Notes: generated from the letters alone by a model not told the origin. A DNA stretch of 64,000 bases from Hymenopus coronatus (GCA_030762935.1 CM060900.1:403891632-403955631), one strand, 5' to 3'. Counted from the stretch's first letter, positions 47,740-60,395 are shown. Numbers and translations: made by a program.

Positions 47740-48500
47740 GTGAAGTGACGCATGCTACAAAAATCAAGTGAAGTGATTTTATGTTAACTCTGTGTTTTGG
47801 GTGAACTAGAAATACAATAAAATTGCATGTATTATAGCACTGTAATTCACAGTATTATAAACTCATGCATGTACATTAACATGAATGCAATGTGCAAATG
47901 CCATTAATGTGTTTAATATACAAACTTAACATTTTTAGAACATATATTTTAATGTTAAATTTTGAAGCTCTTTATATACAAGTAAGGATGTAAACATGAA
48001 GTACCGCTAATATGTCATGTACCTATATTTTAATCTGAAAACAAATATTTTAATACCAAATTTTGATATTCATCACATATAAGTAAGAATATAAACACTA
48101 AATGATATGATGCAGACTAAAAATCAAGTGATGTTTTTATGTTTAGTAATTGTTACATTAATTGGACTAGAAAACAAATGTCCATATTTAACTCAAATTA
48201 GTTATGTAATAGAAAATGAATATTTATTGCATGTATTTTAGATCTGTAATTTGGAATGTACAACTTGTATATGTAGCTTTGAGAGTAATAACTAACAATT
48301 TAGAAATTATATTGACAAAAAGTTTTAAGTACATATTTAATATTTTGAAAATGTAGATCTTAACATTAAATTTGGACACCTTTGTATAAAAGGATGCAAG
48401 CTGCTCTGTGTAGTGACATAGGGCTGTAAAAGTCAAGTGACATAATTTTTAATGTTTAATACCTGTCTTAAATTTTAATGCACTTGAAAGTTTAAGAAGT
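47740..48500. repeat. Degenerate tandem array, units of about 310-360 bases
   Basis: A landmark (AAAAATCAAGTGAAGTGATT, 47757; AAAAATCAAGTGATGTTTTT, about 48119; TAAAAGTCAAGTGACATAAT, about 48427) recurs with spacings near 360 and 310. Other landmarks, such as a TATAAGTAAGRATRTAAACA-type phrase, recur between them. A single related unit is at 6935-7085. Confidence 0.6.
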
Positions 48501-50735
48501 TTACTATTAATTATAATGCAAGAACTTTAAATGTTGTATACTTGGCACATTTAAATTTGTATGCTTTAACATGTTCTACATTCAGGGCCTATTTGGCCAT
48601 CATGAATCTACAGACCAATCTAATCTAATAAACTGATACTGTAGCACCCATGGATATCTATAAGGTGTGAGAAGGTTCTGCTATGACGCTCTCACAGCCA
48701 GCAACCAGCCTACAGTTGGAAAAATATTCTGTATCCAGCTGGGTATGTTATTTTTTACTGCCCATTTATGTGCATCTCATCCTGAAATTTGGCAAACATA
48801 TATTTTATGAAACAAGGTATATTGTTAATTTTTTTTAAATTTGAAAAATGAGTGCAAAATGTATAAATATTGAATTTTAAACATATTCTGTTGAACACAA
48901 AAAAAAAACTAGATTTAGTGAGTGTTATCTCGGAAAGAACATCATAAAAAGCTATGAATTACTAAGTTGTAAATAAGCTGAAGTTTAATCATGTCCAATA
49001 ATTAGAAGCAGAGATAAATCCATTTTTATGCACAGATGTACACACAAATGTGTAAATTTTGATATTGAATATCAGCAAAGGTAATCATGTTTTAAAAAAT
49101 AAAAATATATGTATTTAATGTTTTCAAACATCCTGTGGAATAAAAATGTTTAGTAAAAAATTGGACCCTTGATGGAATGAATGGAATATTAAAAATCAGT
49201 TTTATGTATAAGTAAACGTTACTGCAGAAAATTTTATAGCTATTTCGGACAAAATTTGTAGGAATATAGAAATGTTCTTTAGCAAAACCATTACTTTGTG
49301 CCAAAAATGAAGCTTCTAGCTCAAATACTATACAAAAAAGAAAGTTCACCCATTCACTCTCTTAAGACTGCACACTGAGCTGAAATCATACATCCAGTCA
49401 TTCTGATACTCACACACGTATCCAACATGTGACCTTCATTATACGTCATATATCAGGAAGACTCACTCTAATGTTGACTAATATAAGAGAAATATTTTGT
49501 TCAATTTCATAAAAAATATTGTGAAATTTTCACAATGAATCCCTCAGAGTTTTATAAGGTTTCCATCTGCACTAAGGAAACACAACTTGTATCAAATCTG
49601 CCATAATTTATTACACCAATCAATGTTGCAGGAGTATAGCAATATACTGAGGTAGCCTTACAAATCCCCATCTCATAAAAGATGCATCCTAATATATTCC
49701 AAAAAGAATACACACATCTAAGAATAGGTGAGACATTTATGAATAAGGTCATGTGCAGCTTGAATTAAAATGTTTTACTCACAAGAATGCAAGATTGCAA
49801 ATCACATGTTTTAAGACCTATCTCACTTTTACTTTCTCCATCATGTACGCAGTAGATATTGAAAGTATTGCATTTCACTAGGAACTTCAATATACAATTT
49901 CATTGGAAATAATGTAAGATTTTTACATAACAAATGAAGTGATTATCATGAATTTTCTGGAAAGGTTCTGTGAAGTTCTCCTCATTCAGAAGGAATTTTG
50001 TATAATTGGTGTACATTAGATGTGACCAGAACACATTCACAATAAATTCAGATCTTCTAGATATCATTAATTATAACACAATTTGTTTACTTCAAATTAT
50101 TTTTTTTGAAGTAAACAACTTTTCCAAGATATTCTTTGCTAATGGTTTGGAATGTTAACACTTTGTCATTATTTTTAAAGTCCTGTTGACATTCAGCTGA
50201 TTCTTGTGATTTCATGGGAAAAGTATGGAATTCAAGGTCAGCATACAGCATCCCATTCTTAAACATCTGACTATTGCTATTACTTTTGTATCAGTAATGA
50301 AATATGTAATGTTGTTATTTTTTCAAAGATTTATCTCAATTAAAATGAAGTAAATAAAAAAAACCAAGCTTTCCTAAGACTTGTTTGCACACTCACTAAA
50401 AAGCGATGAAAGCTAGAGAAAGTAATGTGAATGTAACACATCATCTCATGCTACTGTATCAAATACTGTAACACCTAATTGAAACCTTTTCTCTGTGATC
50501 AAGAGTTCATCATTCCATAAATTATTTTATTCTTATTAAATGAGGACTGAGTTAACCAAAAGCTTGAAAAGTTTTACTCCACCTGAATGTTATGTTGGTT
50601 ACGTTATGTTGGTTACACTATCATTTCTTTTCATTTTAATTCTTTGAATAAATCAATGGAAAAACCAATGTTTTAGAAAAGGTTTGAAAGTCTTTTAAAA
50701 GCATTTTACAACAGAAAAATGAAGCACATAATTAC
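48501..50735. other. Intronic sequence with one copy of an unidentified repeat
   Basis: Around 49890-50040 is copy 2 of the repeat also found at 17545 and 53140 (CATGAATTTTCTGGAAAGGT, CTCATTCAGAAGGAATTTTG). Otherwise nothing was recognised. The CPT2 donor GTAATT is at 50735. Confidence 0.45.
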
Positions 50736-50877
50736 CTTGAAAAGATAAGCTCCATACCATGAAACAGATGATGGTAACAGTCTTGTTACAGTACGAAATA
50801 AATCTGTATCACTCTTTTTGGGATCTAGGTGGAAGACTTCAGGTTCAAGGATACCAGCTCTTAAAGATCTCATAAAT
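50736..50877 (-). CDS. CPT2: CPT2 exon, [13 protein letters not shown] region
   Basis: This 142-base exon encodes, after the base completing an Arg codon, [40 protein letters not shown] and YGAYLFK. Human CPT2 reads [47 protein letters not shown]. The acceptor is TCTCCAG (50878-50884) and the donor AAG|GTAATT. The exon ends on a codon boundary, so it joins AYPLDMSQY of the next exon directly. No lesion was seen. Confidence 0.95.
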
Positions 50878-51204
50878 CTGGAGAAAATAAAGGGATTAGT
50901 TTATTACCTGTTATTTTTAATTTGTCACAAAATTCCAGAGCTGCAAATCTGGAAATTTATAAAAAGTTTATGTGCATAAGATGCACACATTCCATCTGTA
51001 CATCAGATTTGATTGTCAAGCACTAGATAAGTGAAGAAGAGAAAGAATAAAACACATAGAACTTATACAAGTGCCATTTAAAAACTTCTGTACCTTAAAC
51101 AGAAATAGCAGTGCTGATACAGTGATATTTTTCCATTAAGTTGGCATAAGCACTTTTGCATGTTTCTGAAAGATCTCAAGCCTTTGTGTATTGCTGCTTG
51201 CTGC

Positions 51205-52273
51205 ATACAGCTATCTGAAGCAAGATATCTATCTATATTTGTTGAAATGGATAAGAGCAATTAATGTGTAGCTTTAAAATGTTTTGTAGAGGCAGGTTTT
51301 ACACTAAAATAGGTATCATGGGTTATATTTTGCACAAAAATCTAATGATGAGAAAACTCTGCACAAGATGAGTGCTACATCTGTGCACAGCATATCAAAA
51401 CAGAATGCATGTAAGCCTCTGAGCAGTATTTAGAGAGACTTAACAGAAACAAAAGCTAATTTCCAGATTCATTACAATAGATGAAACTTGGATTCATCAA
51501 ACACCAAAAACTAAACAGCAGTCAAAAACAGCAGACAGAAGCTGGTTGCTTAGCACCAGAGAAGGCAAAATCAGTTCCATCAGCAGGAAAAGTTGTGGTA
51601 TTGATTGTTTTAGGAATGCTAAAAGCATTTTGCCCATTGATCATCTGAAAAGAGTAAAGGAATAACTGGAGAGTGTTACTTTAATCTTCTAACCAGCCTA
51701 GATCACAACATTTGAGTGAAAATGTCTAGTTTGCAGAGGAAAAAGTAATCTTTCATCAGAACAATGCACGTGCCCATAAAAGTATTCTAGCAATTTAATG
51801 CTGAAGGATATGCACTATGAATTGTTGGAGCATCCCTCTATAGCCTGGATCTGACTCCCTCCAACCTTTTATCTCCTCCCAAAGCCTAAGGATTTCCTCA
51901 TAGGGCAGTATTTTTCTTTGAAATCAGGAGGCAGTTGCAACTTGAGAGCTTCCAGAAAACACCTACAGGGATGGGATAACAATGCTACAGAAAAACTATT
52001 TGTTTGTCAATAACACTGTCAATTAACAGGATCATATCAGTGCAACTGGTGTGCCAGAATTTCATCTCACAAGAGTTCCTTAACATGCCAATAAATCTAG
52101 CGACATGGGGCTGTTGCTTTTAAGCACACTAAAAAATCATCATCTGGGCTAGAGCATCACTGAAGTAAGTGAATTGCTTTTGAAGGAGATAACATTAAAA
52201 CTTCAAAATACTCCTAAAACAATGGTTTGATTTTTCATTGTTAGGTCGGTAACTTTTCAGATAGCTCTCATAT
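51205..52273 (+). mobile_element. mariner-like element relic (Mos1/cecropia style)
   Basis: The right end reads TTAGGTCGGTAACTTTTCAG, ATAGCTCTCATA, a decayed version of the ..CCCTCGTA mariner terminus. A loosely matching left end (CAGCTATCTGAAGCAAG) occurs near 51209. Between them a transposase is readable in pieces: DETWIHQTPKTKQQS (about 51482, first catalytic Asp region, ITIDE), PEKAKSVPSAGKV (about 51560), FHQNNARAHKSILAI (about 51752, with Asn where the second Asp should be), ELLEHPSL (about 51820) and FRDGI. Many frameshifts and the lost Asp show it is dead. Confidence 0.75.
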
Positions 52274-52980
52274 CAAAATTATGACGGGAATAAATGGAAA
52301 TTAATTTTGTATTTTGTTAAAATACAACACTAAACTTTAACATCTCCATATGCAGAAATTATTCAAATATTAACATCTGCAACACGTTGCATATGTAATG
52401 CACAATTTACAGTTAAATAGATGCTGTTTGATATTATGAAGCAAATATACACATTAAGAATCTACTTTGTAATCCATCCAAACTATGCCAAACATGATGG
52501 TGGGGGTGATAAAATTAGTTTTCTTTTAATCACCTAGTGAAAACAATCTTGTTTCTTGTGCTCTATGGATCAGTTCTATTCTCAATTAGGTTCACATGCC
52601 TTTGCTAAGCTGCTAAGCTTTTTATTATGCTTTTACCATTGCTCTTAGAATGAATAATGGGTGAGTTAAGTGATTCAGGACTCTAGCTCATTTTGCATGC
52701 ATTCATTCACTGTTCATTGGAAGTAAACTTTATGATCCAGTTGTACTCTTCCTGGTATAGCTGAATTTAAAAAACAGCACAGTATTATTTCTTTGTATTT
52801 AAATGAAAATGTATTCACTTTTATCTTCTTTTATTAATATTTTTTCTGCACACATTACATGCATAGTAGGTAGAGACGGTATTGTATTCTAACAAAAATT
52901 TTGATGTCAAAATTTCACTAGAAATACACGTTTTGACGCCACCTTTGACCAACATTTTTTTTTTTTTTAGAAAAATATGT
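52274..52980. other. Intronic sequence, nothing recognised
   Basis: No gene, terminal repeat or array was found. Confidence 0.4.
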
Positions 52981-53016
52981 AGTGAGAGTGAGTGAGTGAG
53001 TGAGTGAGTGAGTGAA
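52981..53016. repeat. GAGT microsatellite
   Basis: About eight GAGT units. Confidence 0.95.
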
Positions 53017-53139
53017 TCAGTATTTTCCAAGGATGTGACAAAGATTTTCAGGAAAATTCCCCCACCCCCAACCACCTATTACATGGAACATTTTTTTTAA
53101 AATTTTGATTTCCATAAAAATGGGTCTAATGATTTTGAT

Positions 53140-53290
53140 TAAAATACCATGTGTTAACAATATTTTCATCAGAAACAAAATAATTATATATCTTGAATTT
53201 TCTGGGAACAGCCTCTGAAGACCTTTTCATTCTGGATGACTTTTGAATAACTGGTAAACCATAAGAGATACAAAAGCATACAACACAAAA
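53140..53290. repeat. Unidentified repeat, copy 3 of 3
   Basis: TCTTGAATTTTCTGGGAACA, then GCCTCTGAAGACCTTTTCAT and TTTTGAATAACTGGTAAACC match copies at 17545 and near 49955. On the minus strand it reads as LPVIQKSSRMKRSSEAVP then RKFKIYNYFVSDENIVNTW without a stop. The other two copies give related but interrupted peptides. Confidence 0.5.
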
Positions 53291-53419
53291 AAATTTAGAT
53301 ACCATTAAAACACACAATGCCCTTAAGAAAACTTTGAAATATATTACCCAATCCAGCCACAGTAACTTTCTTATACTTACTTACTGCTTGACTGATCTAG
53401 AATTACTCCAGAACATTCA

Positions 53420-54170
53420 AACTCATCACACAGGACAATAAGGACATCATTTTTACGTGGATTTTGTCTTATTGTGGCATCAAGGGCAATGAAGAAGCAA
53501 AGGGAGCAGCTAAAGAAGTAACTCAACTAACAAGAGATTTCAGGACATTCAGTAGTTTATCGTGACATCATAAAACATTTTTACAGGCAGTTAGAGCAAA
53601 ATGGAACCAGACATGTAGCTAAAATATAACAGAAAAGTTATGTATGGTAAAGAAAGATGACATCACAAATCTTTGCCCCATACATTACTGAAGAAGAAAG
53701 AAATAGCTACTATCACAAGACTATGAATCGGACATACTGGACTAACCTGCTCATACATCTTCACCAAAGACAACCCACCTCACTGTGAAGTCATCTGCAG
53801 TACACTACAAAATGACAGCTCCACTACATCACTGAAGATTTATACACAGCATTGAATACTCCACCAAAATTCAAGCAAGTTCTACTTTTCCTCAGAAGCA
53901 TAAAACTAGATTTCCAGCTGTGATGTACTTATTCAAAATCTTTTAAATCTGTGTAAAAGTTTACTTCCCATAGTAATGCAATTACTCATAATCTTTGGTT
54001 TTAAATCTGTTTAAAACTTGTTTTCCTTCTGTAATTTACAATTCACAATCTTTTGTTTAATGTGTATTAAAGTTTTCTAGTATTATATATTGAATTATCA
54101 TAAATATTACATAGTTGTGACATGACCTAGCTTTTAAAGTGACTTAAAATAAACACATTAAAAAAAATTT
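53420..54170 (+). mobile_element. 3' end of an RNase H-bearing LINE
   Basis: The plus strand shows the end of an RNase H domain (CGIKGNEEAKGAAKEVTQL, about 53478). Next is YRDIIKHFYRQLEQKWNQTC (about 53560), then ITRL.IGHTGLT and SYIFTKDNPPHCE (about 53710-53790), the Cys/His C-terminus of I- or Loa-like LINEs. The 3' untranslated region ends in ATAAACACATTAAAAAAAAT at about 54168. The 5' part of the element is missing. Confidence 0.65.
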
Positions 54171-54184
54171 GCTTATAAGATGAA

Positions 54185-54400
54185 AGTCTTTTTTGCTTAT
54201 GGTACAAGAGGTCCCAGGATTGATTTTCGGTTGGGGTGAGAATTTTTCTCTAACCAAGATTGTTCCCTACCCTCCCCAGAGTCTCAACATATGAATGAGG
54301 ACATAAATGTGTTTGTGGTCTAATGTAGAGAATCATACAAATAAAATCCAGTGATAAGTGCAGAAATTAACACCACTGCCAGTAGGCAACATGTCCCAAA
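54185..54400 (+). repeat. Possible SINE remnant
   Basis: A B-box-like stretch (CCCAGGATTGATTTTCGG) follows a weak tRNA-like region, directly after the LINE tail. The evidence is thin. Confidence 0.3.
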
Positions 54401-55984
54401 GGTAAAAGGCCTGTTAATACGACTGTTGCAGGCAGAGTATAAATGGAACAAAAATCTGATGTTTCCATTTGCATGACTTTCTGTACCTGCTCTGCAAACA
54501 AACGATTATTACAAAAGATTATTCTTTTATCTACATCAACCAATTAAGATATATGTTAGCAGAAATGGTCAGATATTAAAATAATAATTTAATGCAGTGC
54601 ACTGTATTCAATTATTAAATGGGTCACATTCAGCTTCACCTACGTTTTTACCTAGAAACATGTTTTTGCTGGCTAAGAATGCCCGCAATGCATGGCAAAA
54701 CCATATTTCTAGTTAAAGACCTTTAAAGTGAACTTAGTGTGATTTATTTAATAATGGTCTTATTGCTTGCTTCCTGGTAAGTACAAGGGAAATAAACAAA
54801 TACACTAGTCTAAAGTGATAGTCAAATCTTTTAAAAGCTGGATGCTATGTGAATGAATTAAAATTTGGTTTTCTTTGGAAGGTCAGGAGCAAAACAAGAG
54901 ATGGAATGAAAGATAGCTTCTTGTTTGAGAAATGTTTTAAATAGTTTCAATTTGAAACCACTAACGAGGAATATCTTGAAAGTGGTTAATTCTACTGTAG
55001 TTGTTTTCTGGAGCTAAAGTGCTGTTATGATTCTTGAAAATCTGAAGGATGATAGGTGAATCTTCTGAGCTGAGGCTGATCACAATGGTTCTGTAGGGTT
55101 GTATGTGTTAATCTAGTTCAGTTTTTTTTGTATTTGTGGAATCTGCTGCACTTTCGTCGAAGCAGTTTTTGGTAACTATTTAGAGTATCTGTTAGTATTA
55201 TTATTGGTATTCAATATTTTCCATGGGAATTACAGTGGTTCCCATTATAGGCTGCTTTAAAGGGGTTCTGGGTTCGGATCCTGTGTGACAGTTCAGGAGA
55301 TTAAGGAATAATGTGGAAGTTTGAGCACCCTAGCTCAGGATATGTCAGTATGGAATCTTTCTCAAGAGTGGTGTTAAGACCCAAGTGGTTTCCTTTGAGT
55401 TCACAATTATTGCTGAACTCATTTATTTCTTTTCTTTTACATTTTCTGATATCGAACACACATGCCTTCCTCCTAAGTTCTCCCCACTTTCAGTTACTCT
55501 TTACACAACCGTGTCTACCATCCCTTAATACTTGTGACGCTTATTATGGTGTATTAATTAATACTATCTCTACAACAGCCATACATAGCCCATTCATTTC
55601 AACCGCTGAACAAGTCTTAACTTATCATCTTTCTTACAGCAAGTGAGTTGCTTCTCTCGCCTAACAAGAAACCAGTTGCTCTTTTTTGTCATGTCCACTA
55701 TCGGGCAATGAATCTTCCATCCCTTCATGTCCCTCCAGTAATGGCACATTTCTACCTGGGTCACTTGCCAACCGTTTACTGGGCACATTTGCACATTATC
55801 AAAATCCATCATTACACTGTTCAACATGTTTCACAATATTTCTTCCCTGGCCATTTCAAATGCATATTTTTCCCTTAATGTAATTTATATCTCCCTTATA
55901 AATAAATACCTTCTAATTCCATGATAAGGCAAGTATTGTCTCAGAATACATAATCCATATGTCAGGCTACTTAAGACTGCATAT
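54401..55984. other. Intronic sequence, unassigned
   Basis: A B-box-like GGGTTCGGATCCTG at 55268-55281 may be part of another decayed SINE. No coding sequence is recognised; the reading frames at 55311-55883 have no family signature. Confidence 0.35.
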
Positions 55985-57130
55985 TTTTGTGTTGTAGGAT
56001 TGAAGCTATCATACTGTATGTGGTAGTTGTGTTTGTGGGTTTTCTGTGTACAAATGTTAGGTTTCGCATTTTGGCTCTGGTTATTTTGATGTCAAGAAAT
56101 TGTGGACAACCACAATGGTTTCTATGGTGAACTGAATAGATTTGTTCAGTATATCAAGGAGTTTGATTACATCGTCTATGAGTTTCTCAGGAACTATGAC
56201 AAAGATGTCATCTAAATACCTGTACCCTTATTTGTAGATGTGTGGGAATGCTTCAGAGATATGTATTTCAAAGTTGCTCATGAACAGGTCAGCTAGAAAT
56301 GGTAATGGAGGATTCCCCATTGTTAGCCATGTTGTTTACTGGTAGCATTTATTCTTGAAGATAAAGCAGTTTTCCTTGATGCAGAGATTGGTTAGTCAAA
56401 CAACATTTTCTGCAGTATACAGAAAACCCACAAACACAGACAACTACATAAAGTACGATAGATATAATTTCATAGCACACAAATTTGCAGTCCTGAATAG
56501 CCTGACATACAGATTAGTACACATTCCCACGGAAAATATTGAATTCCAATAAGAATACTAACAATTGCTCCAAAGAGCTAAAAGCAACGGCTTCCATAGA
56601 AGTGCAGCTGAATCCACAAATATAAAAAACTGAACCACATAATACATACAACAACCCTTGCAGAACCACTGTGACAAGCCTCAGTTCAGAAAAATTGAGC
56701 ACACAACAGATTTCAGAAAATTTTCAAAAATAATATCACCTTAGTTCCAAAAAACAACTGCAGCATTCAGAAACTTCTAAGTAAAATTTAAAGGATCCTA
56801 TTCCGGCAACAAAAATCTGGGTGTTTATGAAATTGAATGCTCAGACTGTAATCTAGTATACATAGGAAGGACAAAACAAAGTTTGGAAACCAGATTAAAA
56901 GAACATAATGCAAACCTAAAATACAAACAGAAAAATCAGCAGTTGCCTACCACTTCTGGTTATCAGGGGTTGAAATAACTCCAAATATAAAACTTATTTC
57001 CAGCTTATCAACACACAGAATTAGATGTTTGAGAAAACTTCTACATTATGAAGAAACAGAACCAGATTATGAATTTTGATTTAACACTGTACACCAACCT
57101 TTGGAAGTTCATAGCTCTGGCAGCAAATGC
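55985..57130. mobile_element. Penelope-like element with its 5' part inverted
   Basis: The left part (about 56395-55985) reads on the minus strand: MGNPPLPFLADLFMSNFEIH, a YLDDIF catalytic box, FLDIKITRAKMRNLTF and VHRKPTNT. The right part (about 56400-57075) reads on the plus strand: VYRKPTNTDNYIKYDRYNFI, then LNSLTYRLVHIPT and later the GIY-YIG endonuclease GVYEIECSDCNLVYIGRTKQ followed by SLETRLKEH (56820-56910). The two parts overlap by the KPTNT segment. This order is what twin priming during target-primed reverse transcription produces. Stops are present in both parts. Confidence 0.8.
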
Positions 57131-57743
57131 CTCTACAAAAGATGCCACCCATCTGCATTGTTGATACCAATGAGCTGAGATTCAGTCAGAATTAGAAGTT
57201 GAAAATGAGGACAAATGTTCCCAAAACCGGTCCCAGTACATAACTATCAAATTAAGTTTTTTATTACAAAAACGAACTTAAAATTCTTTTCAATGAATAT
57301 AACCATATATTTAACAATCACTACCTTATTTATTTATTTTCCCCTTCTTTTAACCTCCTGCATTACCTGTTTTAGAGCTTCTAATTTCTTTGCCCTAAAA
57401 TCAGGTAATTGTGAATTAAGAAAGGCAGAATAGACATTCACCTAAGAGGTATATGAAATCTCCATGAAATACATTTATTTTCTTGTGAAATTACTTGATT
57501 TTCATACGTATGCATGAAGCCAAGAACACACCAATCACACTGCCTGCATACTGATAACTGATGACTGTTTCTTTACACAGGGTAAGGTAATAACTAACAT
57601 ATTTATGTATATTAAAAATAAATAAAATATCTGCATATATGCCATCAAAATCTTTAAAATATGCCCTTAAAGTTTAAAAAATTACATTGAAATATGCTAA
57701 TATGCATGAATTGTAGATCTGGTAACACTGATCTTCTTCTTTG
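57131..57743. other. Intronic sequence, nothing firm
   Basis: May include the 3' untranslated region of the Penelope-like element (for example around 57180-57240). No motif settles it. Confidence 0.35.
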
Positions 57744-59054
57744 TACGAGGGCTGATCAACAAAGACTGAGACTGATTTTTTCCTGTAGCTTTCATGATAG
57801 TTACGTATCTGTAACATAAATATTTGAAAAGAGCGGGTTTTTATGTATAATGTCTGTAGGTGGCAGCATTGGTAGGTTGGTAGTAATCCTCTATTTTGTA
57901 GACCCTACGTGCATTTCGCATACCAGTCAATGGAGGCGACGCAAGAGGAGCAGTACAGCACAATCAAATTCTGTTTTCGTTTAAACCATACAGCCACTGA
58001 AACTTATGAAAAGCTGAAGCAAGCGTACAGTTAAGATGCACTACCAACAGTGTTTAGGTGGTTCAAGGACTTCAAAGAAGGCCAACTTGTCAGTGTTAAG
58101 CAAGGTGGGCCTGGTGTTTCGGCTTCTGCTGTGACTGAAGTCAACATCAATACAGCTGCTGTGATTGTCCAAGAGGATCGGTGTATAATATTACATAACC
58201 TCAGTGAAGTGTTGAGAATTTCATATGGCAGTGTGTTTACTATTATACATGACCATCTCCATATGACCCGAGTTTGTGCTCGTTGGGTGCCACGCCTGTT
58301 GACTCCCGAACAAAAGGCTGTGAGAATGGAGACAAGCCATGAGGTGCTGCATCTCTTTGCTGATGGAGGGGATGCATTTTTTAAATCTATTATCACCGGT
58401 GATGAGTCATGGCTGCATCATTATGATCCTGAAGGAAAACAAGCCAGCACAGTGTGGAAATCGCCAGGCTCTCCAACACCAAAAAAGGCAAAAGTTGTTC
58501 CATCTGCAGGGAAAGTGATGGTGATCATATTTTTTGACTGTAATGGAATGATTTACCAGCATGCAGTTCCCCCCTCACACTACTGTTACAGCAGCAATTA
58601 CACATCAGTATTGGCTACACTGAGGAAGCACATTGCAAAGAAACGACCAGAGCTTTCTCAGACTGGGTGGCGACTTCATCATGACAATGCACGGCCTCAT
58701 GTCGCAAATCAAGTCATGCAGTTTCAGGCTCGATTCAACATTACCTGTATACCACATCCACCTTATAGCCCCGATCTTGCACCCTGTGACTTTTTTTTAT
58801 TCCCATCACTAAAGGCAAAGCTTAGGGGTATTCGATTTGAAAACTCTGAAGCAGTGCTCAACAAAAGTGAGGCAATTCTCAAAGACCTGACAAAGAATGG
58901 TCTGCAGCATGTGTTCAAGGACTGGCAGAGACACTATAAAAAGTGCATTGAAGTAGGAGGGGACTACTTTGAAAAAGATCATGTAAACATTGAATTGGAG
59001 TAATAAACATCTGTGAAAAAAATCAGTCTCAGTCTTTGTTGATCAGCCCTCGTA
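57744..59054 (+). mobile_element. mariner element with 36-bp perfect terminal repeats
   Basis: TA at 57744-57745 and 59053-59054 flank the element. The left end and the inverted right end are identical for 36 bases, beginning CGAGGGCTGATCAACAAAGA. The element is about 1.3 kb with one transposase gene occupying most of it. Identical ends and one lesion in the gene point to recent insertion. Confidence 0.93.
57930..59003 (+). pseudogene. mariner transposase with a single nonsense codon
   Basis: From ATG at 57930 the frame stays open for 357 codons to the stop at 59001-59003, except for TAA at codon 35 (58032-58034) in the helix-turn-helix part. The DDE triad is complete: D158 in ITGDESWLHHYD, D252 in HHDNARPH and D287 in YSPDLAPCDFFLF, with the D34D spacing of mariner. 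The linker motif WVPRLLTPEQKAVRM is typical. An internal start after the stop would lack the DNA-binding domain, so the copy is probably inactive unless the stop is read through. Confidence 0.93.
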
Positions 59055-59970
59055 TATGTTCATAGAAACACAATTTGATTTACAATACACAATTATAATT
59101 TTTTCCATAAGTTCAGGAGTAAGCTTCTGAATGTGTATCAGTAAGTGTGAGTATGCAGAAAATTGTGTCCCAACACAGATATGATGGACAGTATTTGTAA
59201 GCACTAACAAACTATTGAGAGATTTTCTTTTGAAGATATACATTGGCAATATAGAGATATTTATTAACAGCCTAAAAAATTAAAAGCTGGATTTCTTTAC
59301 AGTATCGCACTCAACATTTCTTCCCATTTTAGAGGGACATACTTAAGATCACCTTTCCACTTTCTCAGGGATTGATATACATGAAGGGGCTAATTACACC
59401 TTTCTAGTTTTTTATTGTATGAGGTAGATTTTTAAATGATGTTTTATTATATTAAACACAATGTCTAATTTTTTTTAAAATGTACTATGAACATTGAACT
59501 AACAAAGCATCACTTGGATTTAGACTGCTAATGACCTCTTTAAGTGCTTAAATTATCGGCATAAAAAACACCACTTGTCAAACGTATTTTTTTCCTATTA
59601 ACATTTACTTGGACAGGAGCTGTTACTTACTTCTTAGCACAATAAATTAAGAAGTTTATTTTAGGAAACTGTTTTTCTACGACTTCTCTGGGATTAAATC
59701 TGGATAAAATATTTTCAGAAATAAGGAGCTAGCAGCATACAAATTGAAGCCCCTTTTCAATTTAAGTTGTTTTGACTTTTAAAATTGTTTTGACTGGTCT
59801 TTTCTTCCAGCATGAGTTGTTCCACGTGCAAAATATTTTCCTTATCCAAAAGAAATTTCATTAGCCACGTCAAGGTAAAAAAGTATCAAAATATATGTGA
59901 AACCACAAACCCATGTATTTTTCACACAGGTCTAAAAAAACCTGTTCTGCAAGTAGATCACTGCTTCTTG
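59055..59970. other. Intronic sequence, probably truncated piggyBac 3' flank
   Basis: I expected the C-terminal YNSTKGG block of the minus-strand piggyBac here and did not find it. Confidence 0.35.
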
Positions 59971-60370
59971 CCTATTCACCCCAGATAGATTTTACATTCC
60001 AATAAATGCCCACTCTTACTCTCTGTAATACCCCATGCCTTTATCACCCATTTTGTTGGTTTAGCAGGCATATATTGTTTTAGAAAGCAGCAGCCTTTGA
60101 AACCTATCCTTGCTTCATCAACAGACAGTTCACATCTTGGTTTGTAGACATTCAAAAACTTTTGATTATGTCTAAAGCAGGTCATACTTTATACAGATAA
60201 TTATAAGAATCCACCCCTAAGCGTGGCCTTATAGATTCATCTTTCAGGTAAAGGTATTGTGATATCTTTTGAAAGCACAGCAATGTCACTGCTCATGTTA
60301 CAATTGGACACACACAAGAATCCCTCAAAAACTATTCTCTGGTATTAAGTAAATCCATCATCCCCATATA

Positions 60371-60395
60371 CGAGGGCCGTTCAGAAAGTAGCCTC
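60371..60395 (+). repeat. Left terminal inverted repeat of the intact mariner
   Basis: 25 bases starting CGAGGGCCGTTCAGAAAGTA, identical to the inverted right end. It is the expected binding site of its own transposase. Confidence 0.93.

Noticed and set aside
57080..57250. Hammerhead ribozyme in the Penelope-like element
   Set aside because: Some Penelope-like elements carry one, but I did not find the CTGATGA and GAAA core here.
58031..58396. Minus-strand frame of 121 codons opposite the mariner gene
   Set aside because: It is a shadow of the transposase gene and shows no domain of its own.
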